From Chloroflexota bacterium (GTDB taxonomy: Bacteria > Chloroflexota > Limnocylindria > QHBO01): a stretch of DNA of 32,435 bases. The position numbers and the translations under genes were made by a program. The stretch's first letter is position 1; every line of letters starts with the position of its first letter. Positions 20,953 through 29,679 of this stretch are shown here, one piece after another. The stretch covers positions 1 to 32,435 of the forward strand of contig VBKA01000069.1 in the NCBI GenBank assembly GCA_005879815.1, written 5' to 3'. The notes under the pieces were generated by a model, which saw nothing but the letters and a program-made list of their open reading frames with translations, was not told the DNA's origin and ran no database searches.

Positions 20953-22044
20953 ATGAAGCTGCTGCACTTCGCGGACCTCCACCTTGACGCGCCATTCGCG
21001 TGGGCGTCACTGGAAGGGGCACGGCTGCGGCGACGCAATCGACGCCAGGCGCTGACCCGCATCCTGGAGCTCGCCTCCATCGAAGGGTGCGACGCGATCC
21101 TGGCGGCCGGCGACCTCTTCGAGCTGGATCGCGTTCGGCCCGATACCCTCGAGTTCCTGCGGTCTGCCTTTGCCGAGGTCGGGATCCCGGTCTATGTGGC
21201 GCCCGGGAACCACGACTGGCTCTCGCCGCGCAGTCCGTATCGCACCGTCCGATGGTCCCCGAACGTCCACATCTTCGCCAATGACCAGCTCGAACCCGTG
21301 ACCCTCCAGGATGGACTGACGCTGTGGGGTGCGGCCCATCGTGCGCCTGCCAACACGGCGAGCTTCTTCGCCGGCTTCCGCCCGGGACGTGGCGGGACGC
21401 ACATTGCCGTCGCGCACGCGTCGGAGCGCACGGCCCTCCCGTGGCAGGAGCCCGGCAAGCAGCCCCACGCGCCATTCGAGGCCGCCGAGCTCGTGGAGGC
21501 GGGACTGAATCACGCCTTCCTCGGGCACTATCACGTCCCGCGCGACGCGGAGCGGTATACCTACCCAGGCAACCCGGACCCGCTCGAGTTCGGCGAGACG
21601 GGACAGCGCGGCGCCGTTCTCGTGACGCTGTCGGCGGATGGCACCATCGGTCGCGAGCGACGATCCGTGGCCGTCTCCGAAATCCACGACCTGACGGTCA
21701 CCCTGCATGGGGCCTCCCATGGAGGTGAGGTCGCGCAGGCTGTCGCGCGGGCGCTTTCGGGACTGAATGGCTTCGTCCGGTTGACGCTTGCCGGGGAGGT
21801 TGCGGCCAGTCTCGAGCTTGACCTGACCGATCTGCGCCGGCTCGGAGCTCACCTGGATGGGCTGGCGCTGCGCATTGGCGAGCTCAGGACTGGCTACGAC
21901 CTGGGGGAGATCGAACGAGAGACCACCGTCCGCGGTCACTTTGCCCGCTCCGCATCCGGAATCGAGGATCCCGACCTTCGGCGTCGCGTGCTGTTGACTG
22001 GCCTGCGCGCGCTCGAGGGGCGCGGAGACCTGGAGGTCGCCTGA
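20953..22044 (+). CDS. sbcD: SbcD/Mre11-like exonuclease subunit (YhaO type)
   Basis: The 363-aa metallophosphoesterase has the full Mre11/SbcD metal-site series: D8 and H10 (FADLHLD), D54 (AAGDLFE), N86-H87-D88 (APGNHDW), H155 (VAHAS) and H192/H194 (LGHYHV). It cleaves DNA ends or hairpins together with an SMC-like ATPase, here encoded 1 nt downstream. Length and the C-terminal ~120-residue region (starting LTVTLHGASHG) fit the YhaO form better than classical SbcD. All ligands are present, so it should be active. The ATG has no Shine-Dalgarno and follows a short predicted leader. Confidence 0.9.
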   Translation: MKLLHFADLHLDAPFAWASLEGARLRRRNRRQALTRILELASIEGCDAILAAGDLFELDRVRPDTLEFLRSAFAEVGIPVYVAPGNHDWLSPRSPYRTVRWSPNVHIFANDQLEPVTLQDGLTLWGAAHRAPANTASFFAGFRPGRGGTHIAVAHASERTALPWQEPGKQPHAPFEAAELVEAGLNHAFLGHYHVPRDAERYTYPGNPDPLEFGETGQRGAVLVTLSADGTIGRERRSVAVSEIHDLTVTLHGASHGGEVAQAVARALSGLNGFVRLTLAGEVAASLELDLTDLRRLGAHLDGLALRIGELRTGYDLGEIERETTVRGHFARSASGIEDPDLRRRVLLTGLRALEGRGDLEVA

Positions 22045-22045
22045 C

Positions 22046-24604
22046 ATGCGCGTCACGCACGTGGTTGCGCGCGCCTTCGGCCCCTTTCACGGTGAACGGC
22101 TCGAACTGGCCCCGGGCATGACGGTGGTGACCGGTCCTAACGAATCGGGAAAGTCGAGCTGGCACGCGGCCTTGCGGCTGGCGCTCACCGGGCTGCGACG
22201 CGGTCGCGGACGTGCGACCGCTGCAGACGCGGCCCTCTCCGCGCAGCACCGTCCCTGGGACACGCCCGACGAATGGGAGGTCGAAGCCGGGCTCGTCCTG
22301 AATGATGGTCGTGCCATCGAGCTGCGCCAGGATCTCGAAGGAAAGGTGGCCTGCAGCGCCCTCGACGTCGGGCTGGGCCGGGACGTCTCGAACGAGATTC
22401 TCGACGGAACGCCGGATGCGTCTCGGTGGCTTGGGCTGGATCGGGAAGCCTTCGCCGCCACGGTCTCCGTCAGCCAGGCGCAGATCATGGGCGTCACCGA
22501 CGCGGCGGGTGGGCTCCAGGAGCAGATGCAGCGGGCTGCGGCGACGCGGGGCACGGATGCGACGGCCGCTGAGGCTATCGAACGTCTGGCCGACTTCCGG
22601 CGAGATGCCGTCGGCGCGGACAGTGCCAACGCCAAGGGTCCATTGCGCCTCGCGAGGGTCAGGCTCGCCACCGCCCTCGAGCACCGCGACGCGGCGCAGG
22701 CCAGGCACGCCGAGCATCTTGCGGAGCGAGCCCGCGTCGAGGAGTCAGCGCGAACGGTGAAAGAGGCCAACCTGCAGCTCGATCTTGCCCTCGCCGCTCA
22801 AGCTCGGTATCTTGCTGCGGAGAGCGATCGACGAGCCACCCGCGCTTCGGGATTGGCCAGTCGATACCCACAACGGCCAACCCTCCTCTCACGCGAAGGA
22901 GGCGCTGACCTCGTGGTGGCGGCGATCACCGCCTGGGAGCGACGTCCCGCCTCCCCGGAGCTGGTCGGCCCACCGAGCGCAGTGCTCGCGGCCGACCTGC
23001 AGGCGCTGCCGCCTCCGCCGGACGGCGACGTCGCGCCCCATCCACACGTCACCGATGCGCTGCGCGACCTCGACCTTGCCCAAGAGGCGAACCGGCTCAT
23101 GGGCCAGTCCCCAACACCGGATACGCAGGTCCAAACCGACGACCGCCGCGCCGCCCACTCGCTGGTCGTGCCTTCCGCCCTCATTGCTGGCGGTCTGCTG
23201 CTGGCGTGGATGGGACAGCCCTTGCCGGCCGTGGCATGCGTGGCCTCGGGCCTGGTCGCCGCGACGTGGGGCGTCGCCCGTATGCTTGGCGGCCGTGCCC
23301 AGGTCGCGGCGCGCGACAGGCAGGACGCGGCATTCTGGGAAGCGCGACGGCGCGAGCTCGACGAGCGTCTGATCGCCGCGCGCGAGCTCCTCCTGGGCAT
23401 GCTGGCCGAGCGCGGTGCCGTCAGCGGGGGCGACGCGTGGTCTGCCTGGCTGGACTATCGTTCCAGCTGCGAGAGGCGTGCCGAGCAGGCGGCGGCCTCG
23501 GCCACCCGTGAGTCGCTCGGCGCGCAGCTGGCCGCTCGGAGGCTCGCCGAGGCGTCGTTGGCCGCGAGCAGGCAGGCCGTTGACGAAGCCATGCGCGCGC
23601 TACGCGAGGCGGCCGACGCGGTTGGAGTTCCACATGTCGGGGCGGATCCCCCGCAGATTTGCGAAGCGCTGCGGCGCTGGCAGCAGGAGCAGGCATCGGC
23701 GCTGCGGGCAAGCCGGACGGCGGTCGAGGAATGGCACGAGCTGGAAACGCTGCTCGGCGGGGGGACCCTATCTGACCTCTTGAACGATGCGGTGCGGCGC
23801 GCGGAGATCGCCACGCGGCTGGAGGCCGCAGTGGCGCCCGCATCGGCGAGCCTTCCACCAGGTCCCGACCTCGAGGGAGTCATCGACGAGCGGCGTCGTA
23901 GCCTGGCCGCGGCCGAGGCGGAAGCGGCTGAGTTTCGGGGAGCATTGGATTCGAGCGCTCGATCCCTCCCCGACGTCGCCGAGGCAGAGGAGGCAGTGAC
24001 GGCTGCCGCGGAGGAGCTGGCCGGCGTGGAATCCACGGCGCGGACGATCGACGAGACCCTTCGACTCCTGCGACTCGCGCAGGAGCGTGTGCATCGCGAC
24101 CTGGCGCCGATCCTCGCGGATGCCGTGCGCCGGTGGCTCCCCACCGTCAGCGGCGGAGCCTACCTGGACGTCAGCGTCGATCCCGCCGACCTGGCGATCC
24201 AGGTCAAGGAGACGCGGACGGGCATCTGGCGAGAAGCCAGGCTGCTCTCCGAAGGCACGCGTGAGCAGGTCTACCTGCTGCTGCGGGTGGCCATGGCTCA
24301 GCACCTGGTCACCACCGACGAGACCGCGCCTCTCATCCTCGACGAGGTCACAGCCCAGGCGGACGGCGAGCGACGTTCGGCGCTCCTCTCGGTCCTGCAC
24401 GCATTGAGTGCCGAGCGACAGGTCATCCTCTTCAGTCACGACGCCGAAGTCGCCGCGTGGGCAGAGCGTTCCCTCGCCGGACCTCAGGACCGGCTCGTTC
24501 GGCTTCCCTCGATGACGCGGCCGTCGATGGCCTCCGTTGAGGGGGAGCGCACGAGCATTGCGATCGCGAACGGCCTCGCGGCGGAGCCCGCACGGCTGGT
24601 CTGA
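22046..24604 (+). CDS. SbcC/Rad50-like AAA ATPase of the YhaN type with central membrane hairpin
   Basis: The 852-aa partner of the nuclease has Walker A GPNESGKSS (30-38) after the family start RAFGPFHGERLEL. A middle of long Ala/Arg/Glu-rich helices that are probably coiled coil is followed by the ABC-type signature LLSEGTREQVYLLLRVAMA (~732-750) and Walker B APLILDEVTAQADGERR (~760). Two adjacent hydrophobic helices at ~373-412 (VVPSALIAGGLLLAWMG, then VACVASGLVAATWGVA) sit in the middle of the coil region. That is the YhaN arrangement and differs from soluble SbcC. It lacks an obvious zinc hook CxxC. It probably gates DNA access to the nuclease, with the complex tethered to the membrane. 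Confidence 0.85.
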   Translation: MRVTHVVARAFGPFHGERLELAPGMTVVTGPNESGKSSWHAALRLALTGLRRGRGRATAADAALSAQHRPWDTPDEWEVEAGLVLNDGRAIELRQDLEGKVACSALDVGLGRDVSNEILDGTPDASRWLGLDREAFAATVSVSQAQIMGVTDAAGGLQEQMQRAAATRGTDATAAEAIERLADFRRDAVGADSANAKGPLRLARVRLATALEHRDAAQARHAEHLAERARVEESARTVKEANLQLDLALAAQARYLAAESDRRATRASGLASRYPQRPTLLSREGGADLVVAAITAWERRPASPELVGPPSAVLAADLQALPPPPDGDVAPHPHVTDALRDLDLAQEANRLMGQSPTPDTQVQTDDRRAAHSLVVPSALIAGGLLLAWMGQPLPAVACVASGLVAATWGVARMLGGRAQVAARDRQDAAFWEARRRELDERLIAARELLLGMLAERGAVSGGDAWSAWLDYRSSCERRAEQAAASATRESLGAQLAARRLAEASLAASRQAVDEAMRALREAADAVGVPHVGADPPQICEALRRWQQEQASALRASRTAVEEWHELETLLGGGTLSDLLNDAVRRAEIATRLEAAVAPASASLPPGPDLEGVIDERRRSLAAAEAEAAEFRGALDSSARSLPDVAEAEEAVTAAAEELAGVESTARTIDETLRLLRLAQERVHRDLAPILADAVRRWLPTVSGGAYLDVSVDPADLAIQVKETRTGIWREARLLSEGTREQVYLLLRVAMAQHLVTTDETAPLILDEVTAQADGERRSALLSVLHALSAERQVILFSHDAEVAAWAERSLAGPQDRLVRLPSMTRPSMASVEGERTSIAIANGLAAEPARLV

Positions 24605-24634
24605 TACAGGGTCGGAGAGAGGGCAGCGATCCGC

Positions 24635-24643
24635 TGCTACGAT
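24635..24643 (+). promoter_or_regulatory. Putative extended -10 promoter (TGCTACGAT) of the PIG-L operon
   Basis: TGC-TACGAT is an extended -10 box in the 106-nt gap between yhaN and the next gene. RNA would start near 24650 and leave a leader of about 60 nt before the ATG at 24711. Confidence 0.45.
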
Positions 24644-24710
24644 GGCTCGGCCCAAAGTCGCTCCGCTCCATCAGCGCATGCCTTCATCAACGACCCGGCT
24701 CACCTGACCG

Positions 24711-25430
24711 ATGGCGATCGACCGATTGCCCGCTCCCGAGCGGGTGCTCGTCGTCGCCGCCCACCCGGATGACATCGAGTTCGGGGCCGCGGGAACGGTG
24801 GCGCGTTGGGTCGATGGCGGCGCCCAGGTTCGGTATCTCCTCGTGACACGCGGCGACAAGGGCAGCGACGACCCATCTGTCGATCCACGAGAGCTTGGCG
24901 AACGGCGCACGGGGGAGCAGCGCGCGGCGGCCGCTGAGATTGGCGTGTCAGGCGTCGATTTCCTGGATGAGCCAGACGGCCAGGTAGAGCCCAGCCTGCC
25001 GCTCCGGGAACGAATCACGTACGCGATCCGCCGGTTCCAACCCGAAATCGTGATGGGCCACGATCCCACCGTGCTCTTCGTCAACAACGAATGGGTGAAC
25101 CATCCCGATCATCGCGCGGTGGGCATGGTCACCGTGGACGCCGTCTTTCCCACCGCTCGCGATCCACTCAACTTCCGGGAGCACATCGACGCCGGACTCC
25201 AGCCCTGGAAGGTGGCAGAGATGTTCCTGTGGAGCACGAACGAGGCGAACCAGCTGGTCGACATCGGGGGCACGCTCGACCGCAAGATCGCCGCGCTGCG
25301 CTGCCACGAGAGCCAGTTCACGAGCTTCACCGAAACCGAGCGATGGCTTCGTCGCACGGCAGAGGAGCTCGGCGAGCGAGCCGGCTATCGAGCGGCCGAG
25401 GGGTTCCGGCGGGTAATGCTGGCGAGATGA
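24711..25430 (+). CDS. PIG-L family zinc deacetylase (GlcNAc/LmbE-like)
   Basis: The 239-aa protein has the PIG-L/LmbE zinc motif AHPDDIEFGAAGTVA (residues ~17-31). The second motif NHPDHRAVG carries the third ligand, and RGDKGSDD, a family loop, lies between them. These enzymes remove N-acetyl groups from GlcNAc-containing small molecules, for example in bacillithiol or mycothiol synthesis, or from glycolipids. The substrate is not evident, and no thiol-synthesis neighbours are present in the window. The stop overlaps the next gene (ATGA), coupling it to a penicillin-binding lipoprotein. That hints at cell-envelope sugar chemistry, which is inference. Confidence 0.9.
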   Translation: MAIDRLPAPERVLVVAAHPDDIEFGAAGTVARWVDGGAQVRYLLVTRGDKGSDDPSVDPRELGERRTGEQRAAAAEIGVSGVDFLDEPDGQVEPSLPLRERITYAIRRFQPEIVMGHDPTVLFVNNEWVNHPDHRAVGMVTVDAVFPTARDPLNFREHIDAGLQPWKVAEMFLWSTNEANQLVDIGGTLDRKIAALRCHESQFTSFTETERWLRRTAEELGERAGYRAAEGFRRVMLAR

Positions 25431-27523
25431 CGAGCCGTTGGGGGAGCCTCTTGGAAGGCCGCGCGCCAGGCACCGGAAAGCTCGCGATCCTGGCGCTCGC
25501 TGGATTCGTGACGCTCAGCGCCTGCTCCTCTGGACCGGCACCGACTCCGTACCCGACACCGGTTCCCACGCCGCCAGCCGCGGCCGCAAAGCTCACAGCC
25601 CAGCAATACCTGGCGGCCTGGGCGGCCGGCAACTTCGAGGCGATGTGGGACCTGCTCGCGCCCATCGACCAGGCTAGGGTCGGGCACGCTCGCTTCGTCG
25701 CACTCCATCGTCAGTTCGCCACACTCGTGCACGAGACCGGCCTGGTGGCGACCCCTGGCGACCCGCAGCCTGCCGCGCTGCCACCCGAGGCGCGCCTCCC
25801 CGCAGCTGTCGCCAGGGGTTCGCAGCAGCCCGGGGCCTCCAGTACGCCCGGCCTCTCCGGCGCGCCGAGCGCCTCTGAGACGCCCAGCGCCTCCGCCACG
25901 CCTGGCGTTTCGCCATCGGGCTCGGAGGAGTCGCTTGCCGCCGGCCCAGTGCCGGGAATGGCGGTGCCGGTCAGCCTCGCCTTCTCCACCGACCTGCTGG
26001 GCGAGATAAGCCTGCAACGCACGATGATGCTGGGTCAGGGCGCCTCCACGTGGCAGGTGCGCTGGAACCCGGAGCTGCTCTTCCCCGAACTGGGCAGCGA
26101 CGGCACTCTCGCATTGACCAGGCAGACCTCGCCTCGTGGCAGGATCGTGTCCCGCAATGGGACCGTGTTCGCCATGACCCGGCGCGATGGCATGCGCGTG
26201 TATCCGCAGGAGTCGCTGGCAGGCCAGGCCATCGGCTACGTCAGCAAGGTGACCGCGGAGGACCTCAAGACGCTCTCGGCCAAGGGTTACCTGCCAGGTG
26301 ACTGGGTCGGTCGCAGCGGGCTTGAGCACGGCGCTGAGGCGCTGCTTCGCGGGACGCCAGGCTTCAAGCTCCTCGCCGAACGACCCGGCATGGACCCCGT
26401 CACGGTCTTCCACACGCCTGTGATTCCCGGCGCAACGCTCACCATCAGCCTGCACCCGGACCTGCAGCGAGCCGCCGAGGCAGCCATGAGCCGCTATCCA
26501 CGGGTCGGCAACGCCGCGGTGGACCCGCGCACTGGCGAGGTCTGGGTGCTCGCCTCACTCCCGGCGTTCGACCCGAACGCGATGACCCTGGGCACGACCC
26601 TGCGCGGCTTCCCCCTCGCCAGGCCCGGCCAGGAGCAGATCATGGACAAGGCGGTCCTCGGCGCATATCCGACCGGTTCCTCGTTCAAGCCATTCACCCT
26701 TGGCGCCGCGCTGCAGACGAGGACCGTCACAACGGCGACGCGCATGCTCTGCCCCGGCACCTGGACGTACTCGGGATTCACCTTCAAGAACTGGATGCGC
26801 GAGTCCCTCGCCGGCTTCCGACCGTGGGTCGACACGATGGCGCTTAGCTGCAACACGACCTACATGCCGCTCAGCATCCTTGTGTACGAGCGAAACAGGA
26901 CCGCCCTGACCGATCTGCAGGCGAGCTTCGGCTACGGCCAGCCGACCGGGATCGCGTTCCTGGCTGAGAGCCCTGGCGTCCTCCCGGACGCCGCCTACTT
27001 CAAGACGCACAAGCGATGGACTGGGAAGTACTCCCCGTACGGGCCCTTCGACCAGATCCAGCTGGCGATCGGGCAGGGGTCATTCCTGGGTACGCCGCTC
27101 CAGCAGGCAATGGCCTACGCCGCATGGGGCAATCGAGGCACGCTCTGGCGCCCACGCATCGTCCTGAAGGCGACGCTGCCGAACGGGCAGGTCGTGTACC
27201 AGGGCAAGCCAACGGTGCATCGCAAGATCCCGCTCACGCGGCCGGTGATGGACTTCGTGGTCACCACGCTGCGCGCCGTGGTCACCTCGCCGCTCGGAAC
27301 GGCCACCAACGCCTTCGCCGGTTTTCCCATCGCCGCTGCCGGGAAGAGCGGCACGGCGGAGACGGGCGGGCCCGACCCCGACGCCTGGTTCCCGGCCTTC
27401 GCGCCCATGAACGGCCCGAGCATCGCGGTCGCCACCGTGGTGGTGACCGTGCCCCTGGGGACCGGGGGAGACTTTGCCGCGCCCATCACCCGGCGCGTGA
27501 TGGAGGCCTACTTCTTCCGTTGA
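25427..27523 (+). CDS. Penicillin-binding protein (class B-like transpeptidase) lipoprotein with NTF2-like N-terminal domain
   Basis: The 698-aa protein begins with a lipoprotein signal (LALAGFVTLSAC, Cys33) and a Pro/Thr linker. It continues with a MecA-N/NTF2-like region (QQYLAAWAAGNFEAMWDLLAP), interrupted by a Ser/Ala/Pro/Thr repeat stretch at ~130-165 (ASETPSASATPGVSP). The dimerisation-type segment RGRIVSRNGTVFA precedes the transpeptidase domain, which carries all three active-site motifs: S418-S-F-K421, S474-C-N476 and K640-S-G. It should acylate D-Ala-D-Ala stems and cross-link peptidoglycan outside the membrane. A lipid anchor instead of an N-terminal membrane helix is unusual for class B PBPs but known in PBP2a/PbpA-like Gram-positive proteins. 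The upstream frame to 25091 lies inside the deacetylase gene and is rejected. Confidence 0.92.
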   Translation: MTSRWGSLLEGRAPGTGKLAILALAGFVTLSACSSGPAPTPYPTPVPTPPAAAAKLTAQQYLAAWAAGNFEAMWDLLAPIDQARVGHARFVALHRQFATLVHETGLVATPGDPQPAALPPEARLPAAVARGSQQPGASSTPGLSGAPSASETPSASATPGVSPSGSEESLAAGPVPGMAVPVSLAFSTDLLGEISLQRTMMLGQGASTWQVRWNPELLFPELGSDGTLALTRQTSPRGRIVSRNGTVFAMTRRDGMRVYPQESLAGQAIGYVSKVTAEDLKTLSAKGYLPGDWVGRSGLEHGAEALLRGTPGFKLLAERPGMDPVTVFHTPVIPGATLTISLHPDLQRAAEAAMSRYPRVGNAAVDPRTGEVWVLASLPAFDPNAMTLGTTLRGFPLARPGQEQIMDKAVLGAYPTGSSFKPFTLGAALQTRTVTTATRMLCPGTWTYSGFTFKNWMRESLAGFRPWVDTMALSCNTTYMPLSILVYERNRTALTDLQASFGYGQPTGIAFLAESPGVLPDAAYFKTHKRWTGKYSPYGPFDQIQLAIGQGSFLGTPLQQAMAYAAWGNRGTLWRPRIVLKATLPNGQVVYQGKPTVHRKIPLTRPVMDFVVTTLRAVVTSPLGTATNAFAGFPIAAAGKSGTAETGGPDPDAWFPAFAPMNGPSIAVATVVVTVPLGTGGDFAAPITRRVMEAYFFR

Positions 27524-27539
27524 CGCGGCGCGCCCTTCT

Positions 27540-27569
27540 TTGACACGCCGAAGCGGCGAACGGTAGCAT
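27540..27569 (+). promoter_or_regulatory. Near-consensus housekeeping promoter of the respiratory operon
   Basis: TTGACA (27540-27545), an 18-nt spacer and TAGCAT (27564-27569) form the best sigma-70-like promoter in the window. Transcription would begin near 27576, giving a C-rich leader of about 130 nt before the proposed GTG at 27706. The leader 27576-27705 contains no other feature I can support. Confidence 0.75.
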
Positions 27570-27705
27570 CGGCTCGCGGTGGCTCCTTGCGCGGCTCCTC
27601 GTCCGGCTCTCCAGGAAGCGCACCCCAACGTTCCCCTGGCACCCCGCCCAAACCTTGCTGGCGACCTCCTCCAGCCTCCAAATCGGACCCGATGAGCGAA
27701 CGCTA

Positions 27706-29679
27706 GTGATCTCAGAGAACGCAATTCCGCTTCGGTTCCAGACAGCCGAAGTTGGCGTCGACTGGTTGCAGTGCAACATCGAGTGCCAGGAAGGCTGCCC
27801 GGTGAACACGAACTGCCGAGGCTACCTGATGCTTGCCGCGGAGGGTCGCTTCGAGGAGGGATACATCCTCGCCCGCGACCCGAACCCGGTCGCCGCCATC
27901 TGCGGCTACGTGTGCAGCGCGCCGTGCGAGAAGGCCTGCCGTCGGGCCGACATCGACAAGCCGCTCGCCATCCGGGCCATGAAGCGCTTCCTCGTCGACT
28001 GGCACTACGGCAACAACATGCCCGACAACGTCCAGGTGGCGCCCCAGACCGGAAGGAGCGTGGGGGTGGTGGGGGCCGGACCCGCGGGCCTCACTGTCGC
28101 CAAGGAGCTGGCCAGCTACGGCCACGAGGTCCACATCTACGAGGCGCTCCCCTCCGGTGGCGGGACGTGCCTGATCGGCGTGCCGGCCTTCCGCCTGCCG
28201 CGAGACGTCATCGAGCTCGACGTGGCGTGGGTCGCGAAGCATGGCGTCGAGTTCCACTACGACGTCGAGATCGGCCGCGACATCACGCTCGACCAGCTTC
28301 GCGAGCGTCACGATGCCGTCGTGGTCGCCGCCGGCTGCATGTATCCGGTGGCGATGAACGTGCCCGGCGAGGAGCTCGACGGCGTGATCTACGGCGTCGA
28401 CTTCCTCAAGCGCGCCAACCTGGGCGAGGAGCAGTGGGTCGGCAATCACGTGGTGGTGGTCGGTGGCGGCTACACCGCCATGGACTCTTCCCGCACGGCG
28501 CTCCGGCTGGGCGCCAAGACGAGCACGATCCTCTACCGGCGAGGACCGGAGGAGATGGTCGTCGACGAGGAGGAGCAGCACGAGACACGCTTCGAAGGCG
28601 TCAAGTTCGAGTTCTTCGCCTCGCCGGTCGAGGTGATCACCGACGACCACGGCAAGGTCACCGGCATGACCTTCCAGCGCACCCGCCTGGGGCCGCCGGA
28701 CGCCACCGGCCGTCGGTCCGCGGAACCGATTCCCGGCAGCGAGTTCACCATCACCTGCGACATGGTCATCCCGTGCACGAGCCAGGCGGCCGATAACAAC
28801 GTGCTCGGCGAGTTCGGCTCCAAGCTGAATCGACACCTGGGCGTGACCGATACGCGCTCGGTCCTGGACGGCGGCTCGGTCTCCTCCTGGCGCACCAATC
28901 CCTTGAATGGAACCACTCCCCGGCACGCCGACGGCACGCCCTATAACGCCATGAAGTTCGACTTCAGCCGCGGGTACGTCGGCACCAACGCCGACTCCTT
29001 CGTCACCAACGTGGACGGCGTCTTCGCCTGCGGCGACTTCGTGACCGGTCCCGCCACCATCATCGAGGCCGCCGGCCGCGGACGGCGGGCCGCGAGAGCC
29101 GTGGACCGATGGCTGACAGGGGCACGCGACGTGGAGCTCGAGGAGCTTCCCGTCATCAACCGTGCGGTGATCACCCAGACCCTCGAGCACGACATGCCCA
29201 AGGACTACGAGTCGTTCGAGCGCCACCACATCCCCATGGCGCCCCCGGAGCTGCGGCGTGACTTCACGAGCCTGGTCGAGGTGGGCTACGACACCCGCAG
29301 CGCGATCGAGGAGGGCGCGCGCTGCCTCCAGTGCAACCACAACATCAACATCGATGGGCCCCGCTGTATCCTGTGCGGGCTCTGCGCAGACGTGTGCCCC
29401 GAGGGCGTGATCTACATGGTCGACAAGGCGCAGGTGGGCGGCGACGACCCGGAGGTCGACCTCTTCCAGTCGTGGCCACGCGGGATCGCCATGATCATCG
29501 ACGAGGAGCGCTGCATCCGCTGCAACCTCTGCGTCGAGCGCTGTCCGACCAACTGCATCACCATGGACCGGCTCGAGCTCGAGCGCTTCACGCCTGACGG
29601 GAAGGTTCTGTTGGAGAGCTACAAGGACAACGTCCTGGGTCAGATCGGGCAGGTAGCCGGCATGCCGGTGCAGCGATGA
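27706..29679 (+). CDS. GltD/NfnL-like FAD and NAD(P)-binding Fe-S oxidoreductase with C-terminal ferredoxin domain
   Basis: The 657-aa protein combines three parts. The first is an N-terminal GltD-type Fe-S region with eight cysteines (C23, C27, C31, C37 and C66, C70, C74, C78; the second set is CGYVCSAPCEKAC). The second is a FAD domain (GVVGAGPAGLTVAKEL) with an inserted NAD(P) fold (VVVVGGGYTAMD) and the closing FACGDFVTGPATIIEAAGRG. The third is a C-terminal 2[4Fe-4S] ferredoxin (CILCGLCADVCP near 554, CIRCNLCVERCP near 603). It should shuttle electrons between NAD(P)H and one-electron carriers. Its stop overlaps cytochrome b (ATGA), so it is the first subunit of a respiratory operon, not a nitrogen-assimilation enzyme. 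GTG 27706 is the chosen start; TTG 27655 is possible. Confidence 0.88.
   Translation: MISENAIPLRFQTAEVGVDWLQCNIECQEGCPVNTNCRGYLMLAAEGRFEEGYILARDPNPVAAICGYVCSAPCEKACRRADIDKPLAIRAMKRFLVDWHYGNNMPDNVQVAPQTGRSVGVVGAGPAGLTVAKELASYGHEVHIYEALPSGGGTCLIGVPAFRLPRDVIELDVAWVAKHGVEFHYDVEIGRDITLDQLRERHDAVVVAAGCMYPVAMNVPGEELDGVIYGVDFLKRANLGEEQWVGNHVVVVGGGYTAMDSSRTALRLGAKTSTILYRRGPEEMVVDEEEQHETRFEGVKFEFFASPVEVITDDHGKVTGMTFQRTRLGPPDATGRRSAEPIPGSEFTITCDMVIPCTSQAADNNVLGEFGSKLNRHLGVTDTRSVLDGGSVSSWRTNPLNGTTPRHADGTPYNAMKFDFSRGYVGTNADSFVTNVDGVFACGDFVTGPATIIEAAGRGRRAARAVDRWLTGARDVELEELPVINRAVITQTLEHDMPKDYESFERHHIPMAPPELRRDFTSLVEVGYDTRSAIEEGARCLQCNHNINIDGPRCILCGLCADVCPEGVIYMVDKAQVGGDDPEVDLFQSWPRGIAMIIDEERCIRCNLCVERCPTNCITMDRLELERFTPDGKVLLESYKDNVLGQIGQVAGMPVQR

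Noticed and set aside
25091..25426. N-terminal extension of the penicillin-binding protein frame
   Set aside because: It lies within the deacetylase gene; the lipoprotein signal starts at ATG 25427 with an ATGA overlap.
27712..29340. A 542-codon antisense frame across the FAD/Fe-S gene
   Set aside because: It has no recognisable domain and mirrors the codon bias of the real gene, which carries clear Fe-S, FAD and NAD(P) motifs.
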